The translations under genes were made by a program, and so were the position numbers. From Gulosibacter sp. 10 (GTDB taxonomy: Bacteria; Actinomycetota; Actinomycetes; Actinomycetales; Microbacteriaceae): DNA of 50,303 nt. The notes below the pieces were generated by a model. That model was not told the origin of the DNA, did not search any database, and saw only the letters and a program-made list of their open reading frames with translations. How positions within the stretch are numbered: the first letter of the stretch is position 1; each line of letters opens with the position of its first letter. The stretch lies in assembly GCF_900163695.1 (NCBI RefSeq), contig NZ_FUIC01000004.1, forward strand, positions 1 through 50,303, in the 5' to 3' direction. This document shows, piece by piece, positions 16,832-25,586 of this stretch.

Positions 16832-17509
16832 ATGTCGGTTACCTCCCTGTCGACGAGCAATCAGAACTACCTGAAGGCCATCTGGAGCCTCCAGGAGTGG
16901 TCCGACGAACCCGTCACCCCCACCACGCTCGCCGCCCGGGTCGGCGTGCGGCTCTCGACCGCTTCGGATGCGGTCCGCAAGCTCACCGATCAGGGCTACC
17001 TCGAGCACGCGCCCTACGGCGCGGTCACGCTCACCGAGCAGGGGCGCGCCTACGCGGTCGCGATGGTGCGCCGGCACCGCCTCATCGAGTCCTTCCTCGT
17101 CGAGTCCCTCGGCTACCGGTGGGACCAGGTGCACGACGAGGCGGAGACCCTCGAGCACGCCGCCTCGGACTTCATGATCGAGCGCATCGACGAGCTGCTC
17201 GGCCACCCCGAGCGCGATCCCCATGGCGATCCGATCCCGCGCGCCGACGGCACGGTGGCGAAGCCCGACGCGGTTCGCCTCGCCGAGCTCTCGCCGGGCC
17301 GGCGCGGCACGGTCGAGCGCTTCGCCGACGACGACCCCGAGCTGCTGCAGTTCTTCGCCGGCCACGGCATCGGCGTGGGCACCGTGCTCGAGGTGCGGGC
17401 CGGCGCGCCGTATTCGGATGCCGTCGGGCTCGTGTTCGACGGCCGCGAGGAGCCGCTCCCCCTCGGGCGCTCGGCCACCGGCGCCGTGTGGGTCACGCCT
17501 CGGCCGTAG
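16832..17509 (+). CDS. mntR: MntR-like (DtxR family) manganese-dependent regulator
   Basis: A 225-residue regulator with an N-terminal winged helix (GVRLSTASDAVRKLTDQGYLEH, about 36-57 in two parts), a metal-binding dimer domain and a C-terminal FeoA/SH3-like domain. The metal region reads RRHRLIESFLVE (about 80-91) and VHDEAETLEHAASDF. The residue matching DtxR Cys102 is Glu, as in MntR, which favours Mn2+ over Fe2+. The first ligand position is Asn12 in NQNYLK, where MntR proteins have Asp and DtxR has Met; this is unusual. A TAGCCT box lies 6 bases before the ATG, suggesting a leaderless message. The convergent ABC importer supports the Mn role. Confidence 0.88.
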   Translation: MSVTSLSTSNQNYLKAIWSLQEWSDEPVTPTTLAARVGVRLSTASDAVRKLTDQGYLEHAPYGAVTLTEQGRAYAVAMVRRHRLIESFLVESLGYRWDQVHDEAETLEHAASDFMIERIDELLGHPERDPHGDPIPRADGTVAKPDAVRLAELSPGRRGTVERFADDDPELLQFFAGHGIGVGTVLEVRAGAPYSDAVGLVFDGREEPLPLGRSATGAVWVTPRP

Positions 17510-18398
17510 CCCGCACCGCCTCTGCGAGGGAGGGCTCCCGGGACGCCGAGCGCCTGCGGCCCTGCGCGATGCGGTTCGCGAGGAGCACCACGACGAACAC
17601 GGCGCCGTAGAACACCGCCATCCCGGCGCTGGTCGCGGCGTTGAGCGCGTAGGCCATCCAGAAGCCGGCGAGGGCCCCGCCGGCGGCGATCGCCGCGGTG
17701 AGCACGAGCATCGTCGAGAGCCGGCTGCTGAGCAGGTACGCCGTCGCCGGCGGGACGATCATCAGCGCGATCACGAGGATGGCTCCGGCCGCGTTGAACG
17801 CCGCGGTGACGGTGAGCGAGACCATGAACATGAACGCCGTGTTCAGCGCACCCGAGCGGATGCCGATGCTCTCCGCGAACTGCGGGTCGAAGGTGGTGAC
17901 CTTGAGCCTGGGGTAACACACCGCGAGGAAGGCGATGTCGAGCAGCAGGACGCCGAGCATGACGTAGAGGTACTCGGGTCCGATGGACACGCCGCCCACG
18001 GACAGCTGCCGGAAGGCCGCGAGATTGAGGTCGCCCACGAGCACGGCGTGCGTGTCGAGGTGCACGTTCGCGAAGTTCAGGGTGACGAGGATGACGCCGA
18101 TGCTGAACAGCGCCGGGAAGATGAGCCCCTGCGGCGCATCCCCGGTGATGAGGCCGGTGCGGCCCAGCCATTCGGCGCCGAGCACGACGACCAGGCCGGC
18201 GAGCGCCGCGCCGATGATGAGCAGCGGCGAGTCGAGGTTCCGGGTGAAGAAGTAGCCGACCACGATGCCCGGCAGCACCGCGTGGCTGATCGCGTCCACG
18301 AGCATCGAGCTCTTGCGGAGCACGACGAACGCGCCCGGGAGCGCGCAGGCGAGCGCGGTGACGACGGCGAGCAGCGAGGTGCCGAGGAGGAAGCTCAT
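17493..18398 (-). CDS. Metal ABC transporter permease (second)
   Basis: A 301-residue ABC-3 family permease for Mn2+/Fe2+/Zn2+ import with about 8-9 membrane segments. LPGAFVVLRKSSMLVDAISHAVLPGIVVGYF near the N-terminus (in two stretches, about 20-50) is the conserved region of this family. VPPATAYLLS and a Gly-rich segment near the C-terminus are also typical. The C-terminal tail is charged and rich in Arg and Ala. The ATG lies in an ATGA overlap with the upstream permease. Its 3' end overlaps the 3' end of the convergent mntR gene by 17 bases. Confidence 0.93.
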   Translation of the reverse strand: MSFLLGTSLLAVVTALACALPGAFVVLRKSSMLVDAISHAVLPGIVVGYFFTRNLDSPLLIIGAALAGLVVVLGAEWLGRTGLITGDAPQGLIFPALFSIGVILVTLNFANVHLDTHAVLVGDLNLAAFRQLSVGGVSIGPEYLYVMLGVLLLDIAFLAVCYPRLKVTTFDPQFAESIGIRSGALNTAFMFMVSLTVTAAFNAAGAILVIALMIVPPATAYLLSSRLSTMLVLTAAIAAGGALAGFWMAYALNAATSAGMAVFYGAVFVVVLLANRIAQGRRRSASREPSLAEAVRATAEA

Positions 18399-19330
18399 CG
18401 GGCCGCTCCTTCCTGCAGCAGCTCGTGCCTGAGCGCGGCGCGGGCGCGCCGCCGGCCGAGCAGCCGCGTGACGAGGCTGCGGCGCGGGGAGCACAGCAGC
18501 GAGACGAGGAAGATCGCGAACAGCGTCAGGACGATGAGGGGCCCCGTGGGCACCTTGCCCATCGCGATCGACAGGTAGGCGCCGAGGCCGCTGCCGAGGC
18601 CGCCGAACAGCGCCGAGAGCGCGACCATGCCGGGGAGCGTCCGCGTCCACTGGCGCGCCGCCGCGGGCGGGGTCACGACGAAGGCGACCATGAGCACGAG
18701 CCCGACCGCCTTCACGCCGATCACGGTCGCGATCACGATGGTCGCGAACATGAGCGTGTCGACGGCGCGCGCCCCGAACCCGAGCACGCTCGAGTGGTCC
18801 GGGTCGAAGGTGCGCAGGGCGAACTCCTTCCAGAACAGGAGCATGAGCGTCAGCGCGAGACCGCCGACGGCGACGCTGGTGGTCAGGTCGGCGATCGTGA
18901 TGGTCGACGCGTTGCCGAACAGGTAGTCCTGGATGCCGCCCTTGCCGGGGAACGCGCCGTTGGCGATGATGCGCATGAGCAGCATCCCCGCGCCGAAGAA
19001 GATCGCGAGCGAGACGGCCATCGCCGTGTCGATGCGGATCTTCGACGTGCGCGCGACCCCGTTGGCGAAGAGCACCGCGATCGTGCCGATCACCACCGCG
19101 CCGAGGATGAGCGCCACCATGTTCCGCCCGTCGACGCCGAGCACCGCGACCGCGCCGAGGAAGGCGATCAGCGTGCCGGGCAGCGCCGCGTGCGAGACGA
19201 CGTCGCTGATGAGCGATTGCTTGCGCAGGTACGCGAAGCTGCCGAGCGCCCCGGCGACCAGGCCGATCACGGCGGTGCCGAAGAACACCATCCGGTAGGT
19301 GTGGTTGTCGAAGAAGTCGAGCGGGCTCAT
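18395..19330 (-). CDS. Metal ABC transporter permease (first)
   Basis: A 311-residue ABC-3 family permease with about 9 membrane segments, paralogous to the one downstream. It shows SFAYLRKQSLISDVVSHAALPG (about 29-50 in two parts), FFGAGMLLMRII, and the C-terminal VTPPAAARQWT (about 235-245). The insert FPGKGGIQDYLFGNAS between segments is common in MntC/SitC-type permeases. It overlaps the ATPase gene upstream and the second permease gene downstream by ATGA, so the subunits should be made in fixed proportion. Two different permeases imply a heterodimeric channel. Confidence 0.93.
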   Translation of the reverse strand: MSPLDFFDNHTYRMVFFGTAVIGLVAGALGSFAYLRKQSLISDVVSHAALPGTLIAFLGAVAVLGVDGRNMVALILGAVVIGTIAVLFANGVARTSKIRIDTAMAVSLAIFFGAGMLLMRIIANGAFPGKGGIQDYLFGNASTITIADLTTSVAVGGLALTLMLLFWKEFALRTFDPDHSSVLGFGARAVDTLMFATIVIATVIGVKAVGLVLMVAFVVTPPAAARQWTRTLPGMVALSALFGGLGSGLGAYLSIAMGKVPTGPLIVLTLFAIFLVSLLCSPRRSLVTRLLGRRRARAALRHELLQEGAAR

Positions 19331-20073
19331 GCGGTGAACTCGAGGAAGGCCTCGTCGCCCGCGGCGACCTCGTACGCGGCGCGGATGTGCTCTCGGGTGA
19401 AGGCCTCGTCGACCGGTCCGCTCGCGACGATGCCGCGGTTGAGCAGCGTGACGTGGTCGCAGTAGTCGCGGACCGTGGCGAGGTCGTGATGCACGATGAC
19501 CACGGTCCTGCCCGCCTCCCGCAGCGAGTGGAGCACGTCGACGATCGCCTGCTGGCTCTTGGCGTCGATGCCCTGGAAGGGCTCGTCCATGAAGTAGAGG
19601 TCCGGGGCCTGGACGAGGGTGCGCGCGAGGAAGACGCGCTGCCGCTGACCGCCCGAGAGCTCGCCGATCTGCCGCGGGGCGAGATCGGCGATCCCGGTCT
19701 GCTCGAGCGCCTCGAGTGCGCGGGCGCGCTCCCGGCGGCCCGGGCGGCGGATCCACCCGAGGCCGCCGTAGGTGCCCATCGTCACGACGTCGAGCACCGT
19801 GGTGGGGAAATCCCAGTCCACGCTCGTGGACTGCGGCATGTAGCCCACCCGGCCGCGGGCGCGCGACAGCGGCCCTCCGAAGAACTCCACGGTGCCGGTC
19901 AGCGGCTTCACGAGGCCCAGCATCGCCTTGATGAGCGTGGACTTCCCCGCCCCGTTGGGCCCGACGATGCCCATCACCACGCCCTGGGGAACGCGGAAGT
20001 CCACGGCGCGCAGCACCGGCTCGGCGCGATAGGCGACGCCGAGGTTCTCGGTGCGGCAGGCGAGATCCGTCAT
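19327..20073 (-). CDS. Metal ABC transporter ATP-binding protein
   Basis: A 248-residue ATPase of the Mn/Zn/Fe importer. Walker A is GPNGAGKST (about 39-47), the Q-loop is MPQSTSVDWDFPTTV (the DWDFP stretch is typical of this metal-importer subgroup), the signature is LSGGQRQRVFLAR (about 139-151), Walker B is LYFMDEPFQGID, and the switch His lies in VIVHHDL. It overlaps the binding-protein gene (ATGA at 20070-20073) and the first permease gene (ATGA at 19327-19330). Confidence 0.95.
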   Translation of the reverse strand: MTDLACRTENLGVAYRAEPVLRAVDFRVPQGVVMGIVGPNGAGKSTLIKAMLGLVKPLTGTVEFFGGPLSRARGRVGYMPQSTSVDWDFPTTVLDVVTMGTYGGLGWIRRPGRRERARALEALEQTGIADLAPRQIGELSGGQRQRVFLARTLVQAPDLYFMDEPFQGIDAKSQQAIVDVLHSLREAGRTVVIVHHDLATVRDYCDHVTLLNRGIVASGPVDEAFTREHIRAAYEVAAGDEAFLEFTA

Positions 20074-21014
20074 TCCGCGTCGTCCCCGAGCGCATCCGCG
20101 ACGGCCTGGGCGTTGTGGCTGAAGACGCCGAGGTAGGTGTCGACGCCCTCCTCCGCGCCGAGGGAGTCGGCGTAGAGCTCCTCGTCGGAGATCTCGACCT
20201 CCCAGCCGCGATCGCGGACGGCCTCCTGCAGGCTCGTGATCGCCTGCGGGTTCGCCTGGTTGTCCTGGAAGATCACGGGCACCTCGTTGTCGGCGATGAG
20301 GTCGGCGAGCTCCGAGAGCTCCTCCGCGCTCAGCGCCGCCTCGGTCGAGACGAAGTCGGTCGCGTGCACCTCGAGGTCGTAGGTGTCGCCGAAGTAGTTG
20401 AACGCGTCGTGCCCGGTGATGAGGATGCGCGGCTCCGGCACCGCCGAGAGCAGCGTCTCGGCCTCGGCCGCCGCGGTCTCGATCTCGGCCTGGTAGGCCT
20501 CGGCGTTCGACCGGTACTCCTCGGCGTTGTCCGGGTCGATCTCCCCCAGCTTGTCGGCGACGTGGCCGACCACGAGCGACCACGCCTCGGGGCTGTTCCA
20601 CACGTGCGGGTCGTGCAGCGGGTTGCCCTCGTCGTCGGTCTCGGGCCAGTCGAGCAGGAGCTCCTCCGGGAGCTGATCGCCCACGGCGAGCTGGCTGTCG
20701 CCCAGGCTCTCGAGCTGGTCGATCATCTGCGCCTCGAGGTGCAGGCCGTTCCAGAGCACGACGTCCGAGTTCTGGATGGTCTCGATGTCCTGCGTCGAGG
20801 GCTGGTAGGTGTGCGGATCCCCGCCCGGGCCGACCATCGTGGTGACCTCCGCGTCGGGCGCGATGTTCGCGACGGCGTCGGCGAGATAGCCGGTGGTGGC
20901 GTACACCGTGAGCGCGTCGTCCCCGCCGGCCTCGCCCTGGTCGGCCGAGCAGCCGGCCAGCAGCAGCGCGGCTGCCGCGGTCAGCCCGGTGATCGCCTTG
21001 AAACGTGCATGCAT
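20070..21014 (-). CDS. Metal ABC transporter substrate-binding lipoprotein (TroA/ZnuA-like)
   Basis: A 314-residue lipoprotein with lipobox LLLAGC (Cys22). It is the extracellular metal receptor of the importer. The cluster A-I metal ligands can be read as His in GGDPHTYQPS (about 68), His in HDPHVWNSP (about 135), His in ITGHDAFNYF (about 200) and Asp in EISDEELYAD (near 277). A third His is the TroA/ZnuA pattern; Mn-specific PsaA has Glu there, so Mn versus Zn preference is not settled by this gene alone. The ATG follows AAGGGG by about 8 bases. It is the first gene of a four-gene unit (binding protein, ATPase, permease, permease) behind the promoter at 21094-21122. Confidence 0.93.
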   Translation of the reverse strand: MHARFKAITGLTAAAALLLAGCSADQGEAGGDDALTVYATTGYLADAVANIAPDAEVTTMVGPGGDPHTYQPSTQDIETIQNSDVVLWNGLHLEAQMIDQLESLGDSQLAVGDQLPEELLLDWPETDDEGNPLHDPHVWNSPEAWSLVVGHVADKLGEIDPDNAEEYRSNAEAYQAEIETAAAEAETLLSAVPEPRILITGHDAFNYFGDTYDLEVHATDFVSTEAALSAEELSELADLIADNEVPVIFQDNQANPQAITSLQEAVRDRGWEVEISDEELYADSLGAEEGVDTYLGVFSHNAQAVADALGDDAE

Positions 21015-21093
21015 GTGTGTGGTTCCCCTTTGCTACGGGCATCGCCCGACGTGATGAAGCGCCCTCCAGAGTTCGACGCTCAGGATGGGCATA

Positions 21094-21122
21094 ACTGTAT
21101 GTTTGTTGAGACGTAGTTGCAA
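21094..21122 (-). promoter_or_regulatory. Promoter of the metal ABC importer operon
   Basis: On the minus strand a TTGCAA -35 box (21117-21122) and a TACAGT -10 box (21094-21099) are separated by exactly 17 bp. Transcription would start near 21087, giving a leader of about 72 bases before the binding-protein ATG. The -35 lies at the centre of the 21110-21129 dyad, so a bound repressor would block RNA polymerase. Confidence 0.65.
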
Positions 21123-21129
21123 CATTGTC
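21110..21129. promoter_or_regulatory. Candidate manganese-regulator operator, copy 1
   Basis: GACGTAGTTGCAACATTGTC is a 20-bp near-palindrome of form GAC-n4-TTGCAA-n4-GTC, with an inner perfect GTTGCAAC. It matches the site at 23187-23206 at 18 of 20 positions. It overlaps the -35 of the importer promoter. MntR (16832) is the most likely binder because DtxR-family operators are dyads of about this size. This is inference; the motif is not one I know as an established MntR box. Confidence 0.6.
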
Positions 21130-21168
21130 GATACGTCCGCGGCCGATCCGCCACAGCCGATCACCGGG

Positions 21169-23007
21169 TCACGGCGTCTCGAGCGCCGCCTCGACCCGCC
21201 GATGCGCCGCGAGGATCTGCGCGGGCAGCCCGACGAACTGCGCGAGGTGCGCCTCGCGGTTCCGCAGCTCCTCGCGCCAGCGCCCCTCGTCGATCTCGAG
21301 GATGCGCCGCAGGTCGCCCTCCGGCAGTTCCAGGCCGGCGAGCGGCAGCTCCTCCCGCTTCGGCAGCACGCCGACGGCGGTAGGCGCGCCCTCGGCCAGG
21401 CCCTCGCGGTAATCGAGGAGCCACAGCAGCGCGCGAAGGTTCTCGCGGTATCCGGGCCAGAGGAAGCCGCCGTGGTCCGGGTGCCGCTGAAACCAGTTCA
21501 CATGGGCGAAGATCGGCGGCCGCTCGAGCGTCCCGAGCACGTCGAGCCAATGCGCCGCGTACTCGGCCTCCGGATACGAGAGGAAGGGCCGCATCGACAT
21601 CGGGTCGTAGCGCAGTCGGCCGTCCAGCCCCTCCGCGGCGAAGGTGGCCTCCGCGCCGAGCGTGAGCCCGTCGTACACGCCTTCGGCGAGGTCCGTGATG
21701 GCCCGGATCAGGGGTTCGCGGTCGCGGGTCCGCCCGCCGAAGATGATCGCGTCGATCGGCACGCCTTCCGGCCGGTCGACATCGGCCGCCACGTTCAGGA
21801 CGTTCGACAGCGCGGTCGCGAACCGGGCGTTCGGATGCGCCCAGGCGTCGCCGCGGCGCGCGGCCGGCCGATCCGCGATGCGCTCCCCGGTCCAGTCCAG
21901 CCACCCCTCGGCATCCGCGGGCGGCTCGGGCGTGCGACCCTCCCACCAGACCTCGCCCGTGCGCTCGTTCCGCGCGACGTTCGTGAAGATCACGCCCGTG
22001 CCCTCGCCGATCGCGTCGACCGCGACCGGATTCGTCCGCTCGTTCGTGTCCTTGGCGACGCCGAAGGCGCCGTGCTCCGGGTTCATGCCGTAGAGGCGGC
22101 CGTCCTCGCCCGGCCAGAGCCAGACGATGTCGTCTCCGTAGAACTCCACCCGGTACCGCTCCCCCAGCCCCTCGGGCGGCAGGGTCATCGCGAGATTGGT
22201 CTTGCCCGATGCGCTCGGGAAGCCTCCGGCCACGTGGTACTTCTCCCCCGTGACGGTGTCGACTATCCCGAGCAGCATGAACTGCTCGGCGAGGAAGCGG
22301 CCGCTCTTCCAGCCGTCGTAGGAGGCCTGCCGCAGCGCGTGCGCGATCTTGCCGAGCAGCGCGTTGCCGCCGTAGGCGGAGCCGTAGTGCAGGATGAGTC
22401 GCTCGTCCGCGATCGTCGCGAAGAGCCGACGATCGTCCTCCGTCCCCTGCCGGTGCGCGTCGAGATCCCCCGTCACGTGCACCCCGCGCACGAAGAACGA
22501 GGGGTCGTCGAGCGCTTCGAGCAGGTGGAGACCGACCCTCGCCATGCGGATCATGTGCAGCACCACGAGACGGTCGTCGGTGAGCTCCACCCCGGCCGCG
22601 TACTCCTGCAGCGGCGAGCCGGGCGGGGCCATCAGATAGGGCACGACGTACATGGTCTTCCCCGCCGAGGCGCCGCGCATGCGCTCCACGAGCTCCGGCC
22701 CGACCTGCGCCGAGGGGCGCCAGTTGTTGTAGACGCCGCGGTCGGCCTCATCCGCGGTGGCGACCACGGTTCGCGATTCCGAACGGGCGGTGTCCTTGGG
22801 GTGCGAGCGCGCGGCATACCGCCCCTCGCCGGCGGGGAGCAGCTCTCCGGCCTCGAGCGCCTCCCGGATGAGGCGGCCGTCGTCCCCGGCCCCGATGACC
22901 TCGACGGCGTCCGGCTCGGTGATCCTCGCCCATTCCTCGACGAACCTGCGGATCGCGGAGTTCTCCACGCCCGCCTCGTCGAGCGCATCCTCAACGCTGG
23001 GTTCCAT
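21169..23007 (-). CDS. GTP-type PEP carboxykinase homologue with altered Mn2+ ligands
   Basis: A 612-residue member of the GTP-dependent phosphoenolpyruvate carboxykinase family, which interconverts oxaloacetate and PEP. Family marks include SESRT (76-80), NNW (94-96), TMYVVPYLMAPPGSP, GSAYGGNALLGK (209-220), P-loop FPSASGKTNLAM (263-274), GDDI (291-294) and NVNWFQRH-like HVNWF near the C-terminus. Against the vertebrate enzyme, Mn2+ ligand Lys244 aligns with Ile221 and His264 with Gln242; only the Asp of GDDI (Asp293) is kept. The reactive P-loop Cys288 is Ser267. Ordinary actinobacterial enzymes keep GKKC, AEHM and SACGKT here. It may be a paralogue with changed metal need, changed reaction, or low activity. 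ATG follows GAAAGG. I give no symbol because activity is in doubt. Confidence 0.88.
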   Translation of the reverse strand: MEPSVEDALDEAGVENSAIRRFVEEWARITEPDAVEVIGAGDDGRLIREALEAGELLPAGEGRYAARSHPKDTARSESRTVVATADEADRGVYNNWRPSAQVGPELVERMRGASAGKTMYVVPYLMAPPGSPLQEYAAGVELTDDRLVVLHMIRMARVGLHLLEALDDPSFFVRGVHVTGDLDAHRQGTEDDRRLFATIADERLILHYGSAYGGNALLGKIAHALRQASYDGWKSGRFLAEQFMLLGIVDTVTGEKYHVAGGFPSASGKTNLAMTLPPEGLGERYRVEFYGDDIVWLWPGEDGRLYGMNPEHGAFGVAKDTNERTNPVAVDAIGEGTGVIFTNVARNERTGEVWWEGRTPEPPADAEGWLDWTGERIADRPAARRGDAWAHPNARFATALSNVLNVAADVDRPEGVPIDAIIFGGRTRDREPLIRAITDLAEGVYDGLTLGAEATFAAEGLDGRLRYDPMSMRPFLSYPEAEYAAHWLDVLGTLERPPIFAHVNWFQRHPDHGGFLWPGYRENLRALLWLLDYREGLAEGAPTAVGVLPKREELPLAGLELPEGDLRRILEIDEGRWREELRNREAHLAQFVGLPAQILAAHRRVEAALETP

Positions 23008-23031
23008 TCCACGACCTTTCTTCGAGATGTC

Positions 23032-23069
23032 GAGCGCCTCCGCGGCCGAGCTCGGCCGCGGAGGCGCTC
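23032..23069. promoter_or_regulatory. 38-bp perfect palindrome in the carboxykinase leader
   Basis: Arms 23032-23050 (GAGCGCCTCCGCGGCCGAG) and 23051-23069 are exact inverted copies. It lies 24 bases upstream of the carboxykinase ATG, inside the predicted 5' leader. As RNA it would form a very stable hairpin just before the ribosome binding site. No T-run follows on either strand, so it is not an obvious terminator. It could be a leader attenuator, an mRNA-stability element or an insulator between divergent units. Confidence 0.6.
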
Positions 23070-23170
23070 ATGCACGGCTCGCCGGGCGCGGACGGCATTC
23101 CCATTGGCACCGAGAATCACGAGTCCACTCTGCTCGGCCGTCGCACGCAGCGGCGTCCAACCGCACGATC

Positions 23171-23199
23171 ACCATAACTTCGGCATGACGTAGTTGCAA
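23171..23199 (-). promoter_or_regulatory. Candidate promoter of the carboxykinase homologue
   Basis: On the minus strand TTGCAA (23194-23199) and TATGGT (23171-23176) are 17 bp apart, the same arrangement as the importer promoter. Start of transcription would be near 23164, leaving a leader of about 155 bases that includes the 38-bp palindrome. The -35 is again inside the 20-bp dyad. Confidence 0.5.
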
Positions 23200-23206
23200 G
23201 CTTGTC
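23187..23206. promoter_or_regulatory. Candidate manganese-regulator operator, copy 2
   Basis: GACGTAGTTGCAAGCTTGTC has the same GAC-n4-TTGCAA-n4-GTC form as the site in front of the metal importer, in the same orientation. It lies between the divergent carboxykinase and nrdI-nrdF genes and overlaps the carboxykinase -35. It is 103 bases upstream of the nrdI start, so it could also act on nrdI-nrdF. No clear nrdI promoter could be picked out in the A+T-rich stretch 23210-23290. Confidence 0.6.
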
Positions 23207-23256
23207 AGCTCGTAGAAAATGAATCGCATCAGTGTTATTACTAGATACGGCTTTGA

Positions 23257-24882
<1,626 letters not shown>

Positions 24883-24894
24883 CCCGGCCGACAG

Positions 24895-24918
24895 CGGCGG
24901 CGGATGTATCGGATCGCG
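24895..24918. repeat. 24-bp inverted repeat, left copy
   Basis: Exact inverted copy of 25281-25304; core CGGATGTATCGGATCGCG. This copy is 13 bases past the nrdF stop. The other lies inside the coding region of the MarR/GbsR-like gene, where it encodes part of RRRMYRIAP. Similarity stops abruptly on both sides. Confidence 0.8.
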
Positions 24919-25036
24919 ACCTCGGGGCCGCGCCTGAAGATCGCGTCGAGGCGCCGGCGTCATCCGAGCGGATCGGCCGCAGGACGACGCGCTCCCCGCG
25001 CAGGGTCGGCTTCCCGCTGAAGATCGTGGCCGTTCC

Positions 25037-25066
25037 CGCACGGCCGGAGCTCGCTCCGGCCGTGCG
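25037..25066. terminator. Hairpin terminator between nrdF and the regulator gene
   Basis: Perfect 13-bp stem (CGCACGGCCGGAG with its complement) and a CTCG loop, between the convergent nrdF and MarR/GbsR-like genes. It has no clear T-run, as is common in high-G+C actinobacteria. Confidence 0.7.
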
Positions 25067-25088
25067 GACTCCCCCGGCCGCGTGCTGC

Positions 25089-25586
25089 TCAGCGCTGCGC
25101 CCGCCACTCCTCGAGCAGCTCCGGGAAGCGCCGGTCGAGGAAGGCGTAGAAGTCGGCCATCTCCTGCACGCGGTCTCCGGCCTCGGTCCCGGGCTCCAGG
25201 CCGGGCGGGCGACGGCTCGCCCGTTCGGCGAACTCCCGATACAGGGAGCGCCGGGTGAGGGTGACCGTGTACCACTCGGGCGCGATCCGATACATCCGCC
25301 GCCGACTGCCGGGCATCGAGTCCACGCGGATCACCTGGACGGACTCGAGATATCGGGTCGCGCCCGAGATCGCCGCTCGGCTCGCGGAGAGGGATTCGCT
25401 GAGCCGCTCGGCGGTCGATGCGCCCTCGGGACTCGTGAGGAGCGCCATGAGCACGCGCGCCGGCATCCGTGGGAAACCTGCGGTGTCGAGCAGCGCCGCG
25501 AGCCCATCGGCATAGCGGCCGGCCTCCTCGTCGGGCGTCCGCTCGGCCGGCTCCTCCGGCACGCTGTCGGCGGGTTCATCGTTCAC
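25089..25586 (-). CDS. MarR/GbsR-like transcriptional regulator of the ABC exporter
   Basis: A 165-residue protein with an acidic N-terminal tail (about 1-25) and a winged-helix domain. MPARVLMALLTSPEGAS precedes the recognition region LSESLSASRAAISGATRYLES (about 61-81), and the wing is VDSMPGSRRRMYRIAPEW. A C-terminal helical part probably forms the dimer. It resembles GbsR/MarR-type regulators that sit with ABC exporters. The GTG start overlaps the permease stop (GTGA, 25583-25586), with AAGGGA upstream. It is the last gene of the operon, so the palindrome at 28129-28151 over the operon promoter is its likely target. Confidence 0.85.
   Translation of the reverse strand: MNDEPADSVPEEPAERTPDEEAGRYADGLAALLDTAGFPRMPARVLMALLTSPEGASTAERLSESLSASRAAISGATRYLESVQVIRVDSMPGSRRRMYRIAPEWYTVTLTRRSLYREFAERASRRPPGLEPGTEAGDRVQEMADFYAFLDRRFPELLEEWRAQR
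25281..25304. repeat. 24-bp inverted repeat, right copy
   Basis: Exact inverted copy of 24895-24918, within the regulator coding region. See the left copy. Confidence 0.8.

Noticed and set aside
23203-23226. nrdI promoter using TTGTCA as -35
   Set aside because: No acceptable -10 hexamer lies 16-18 bp downstream; the true nrdI promoter could not be placed.
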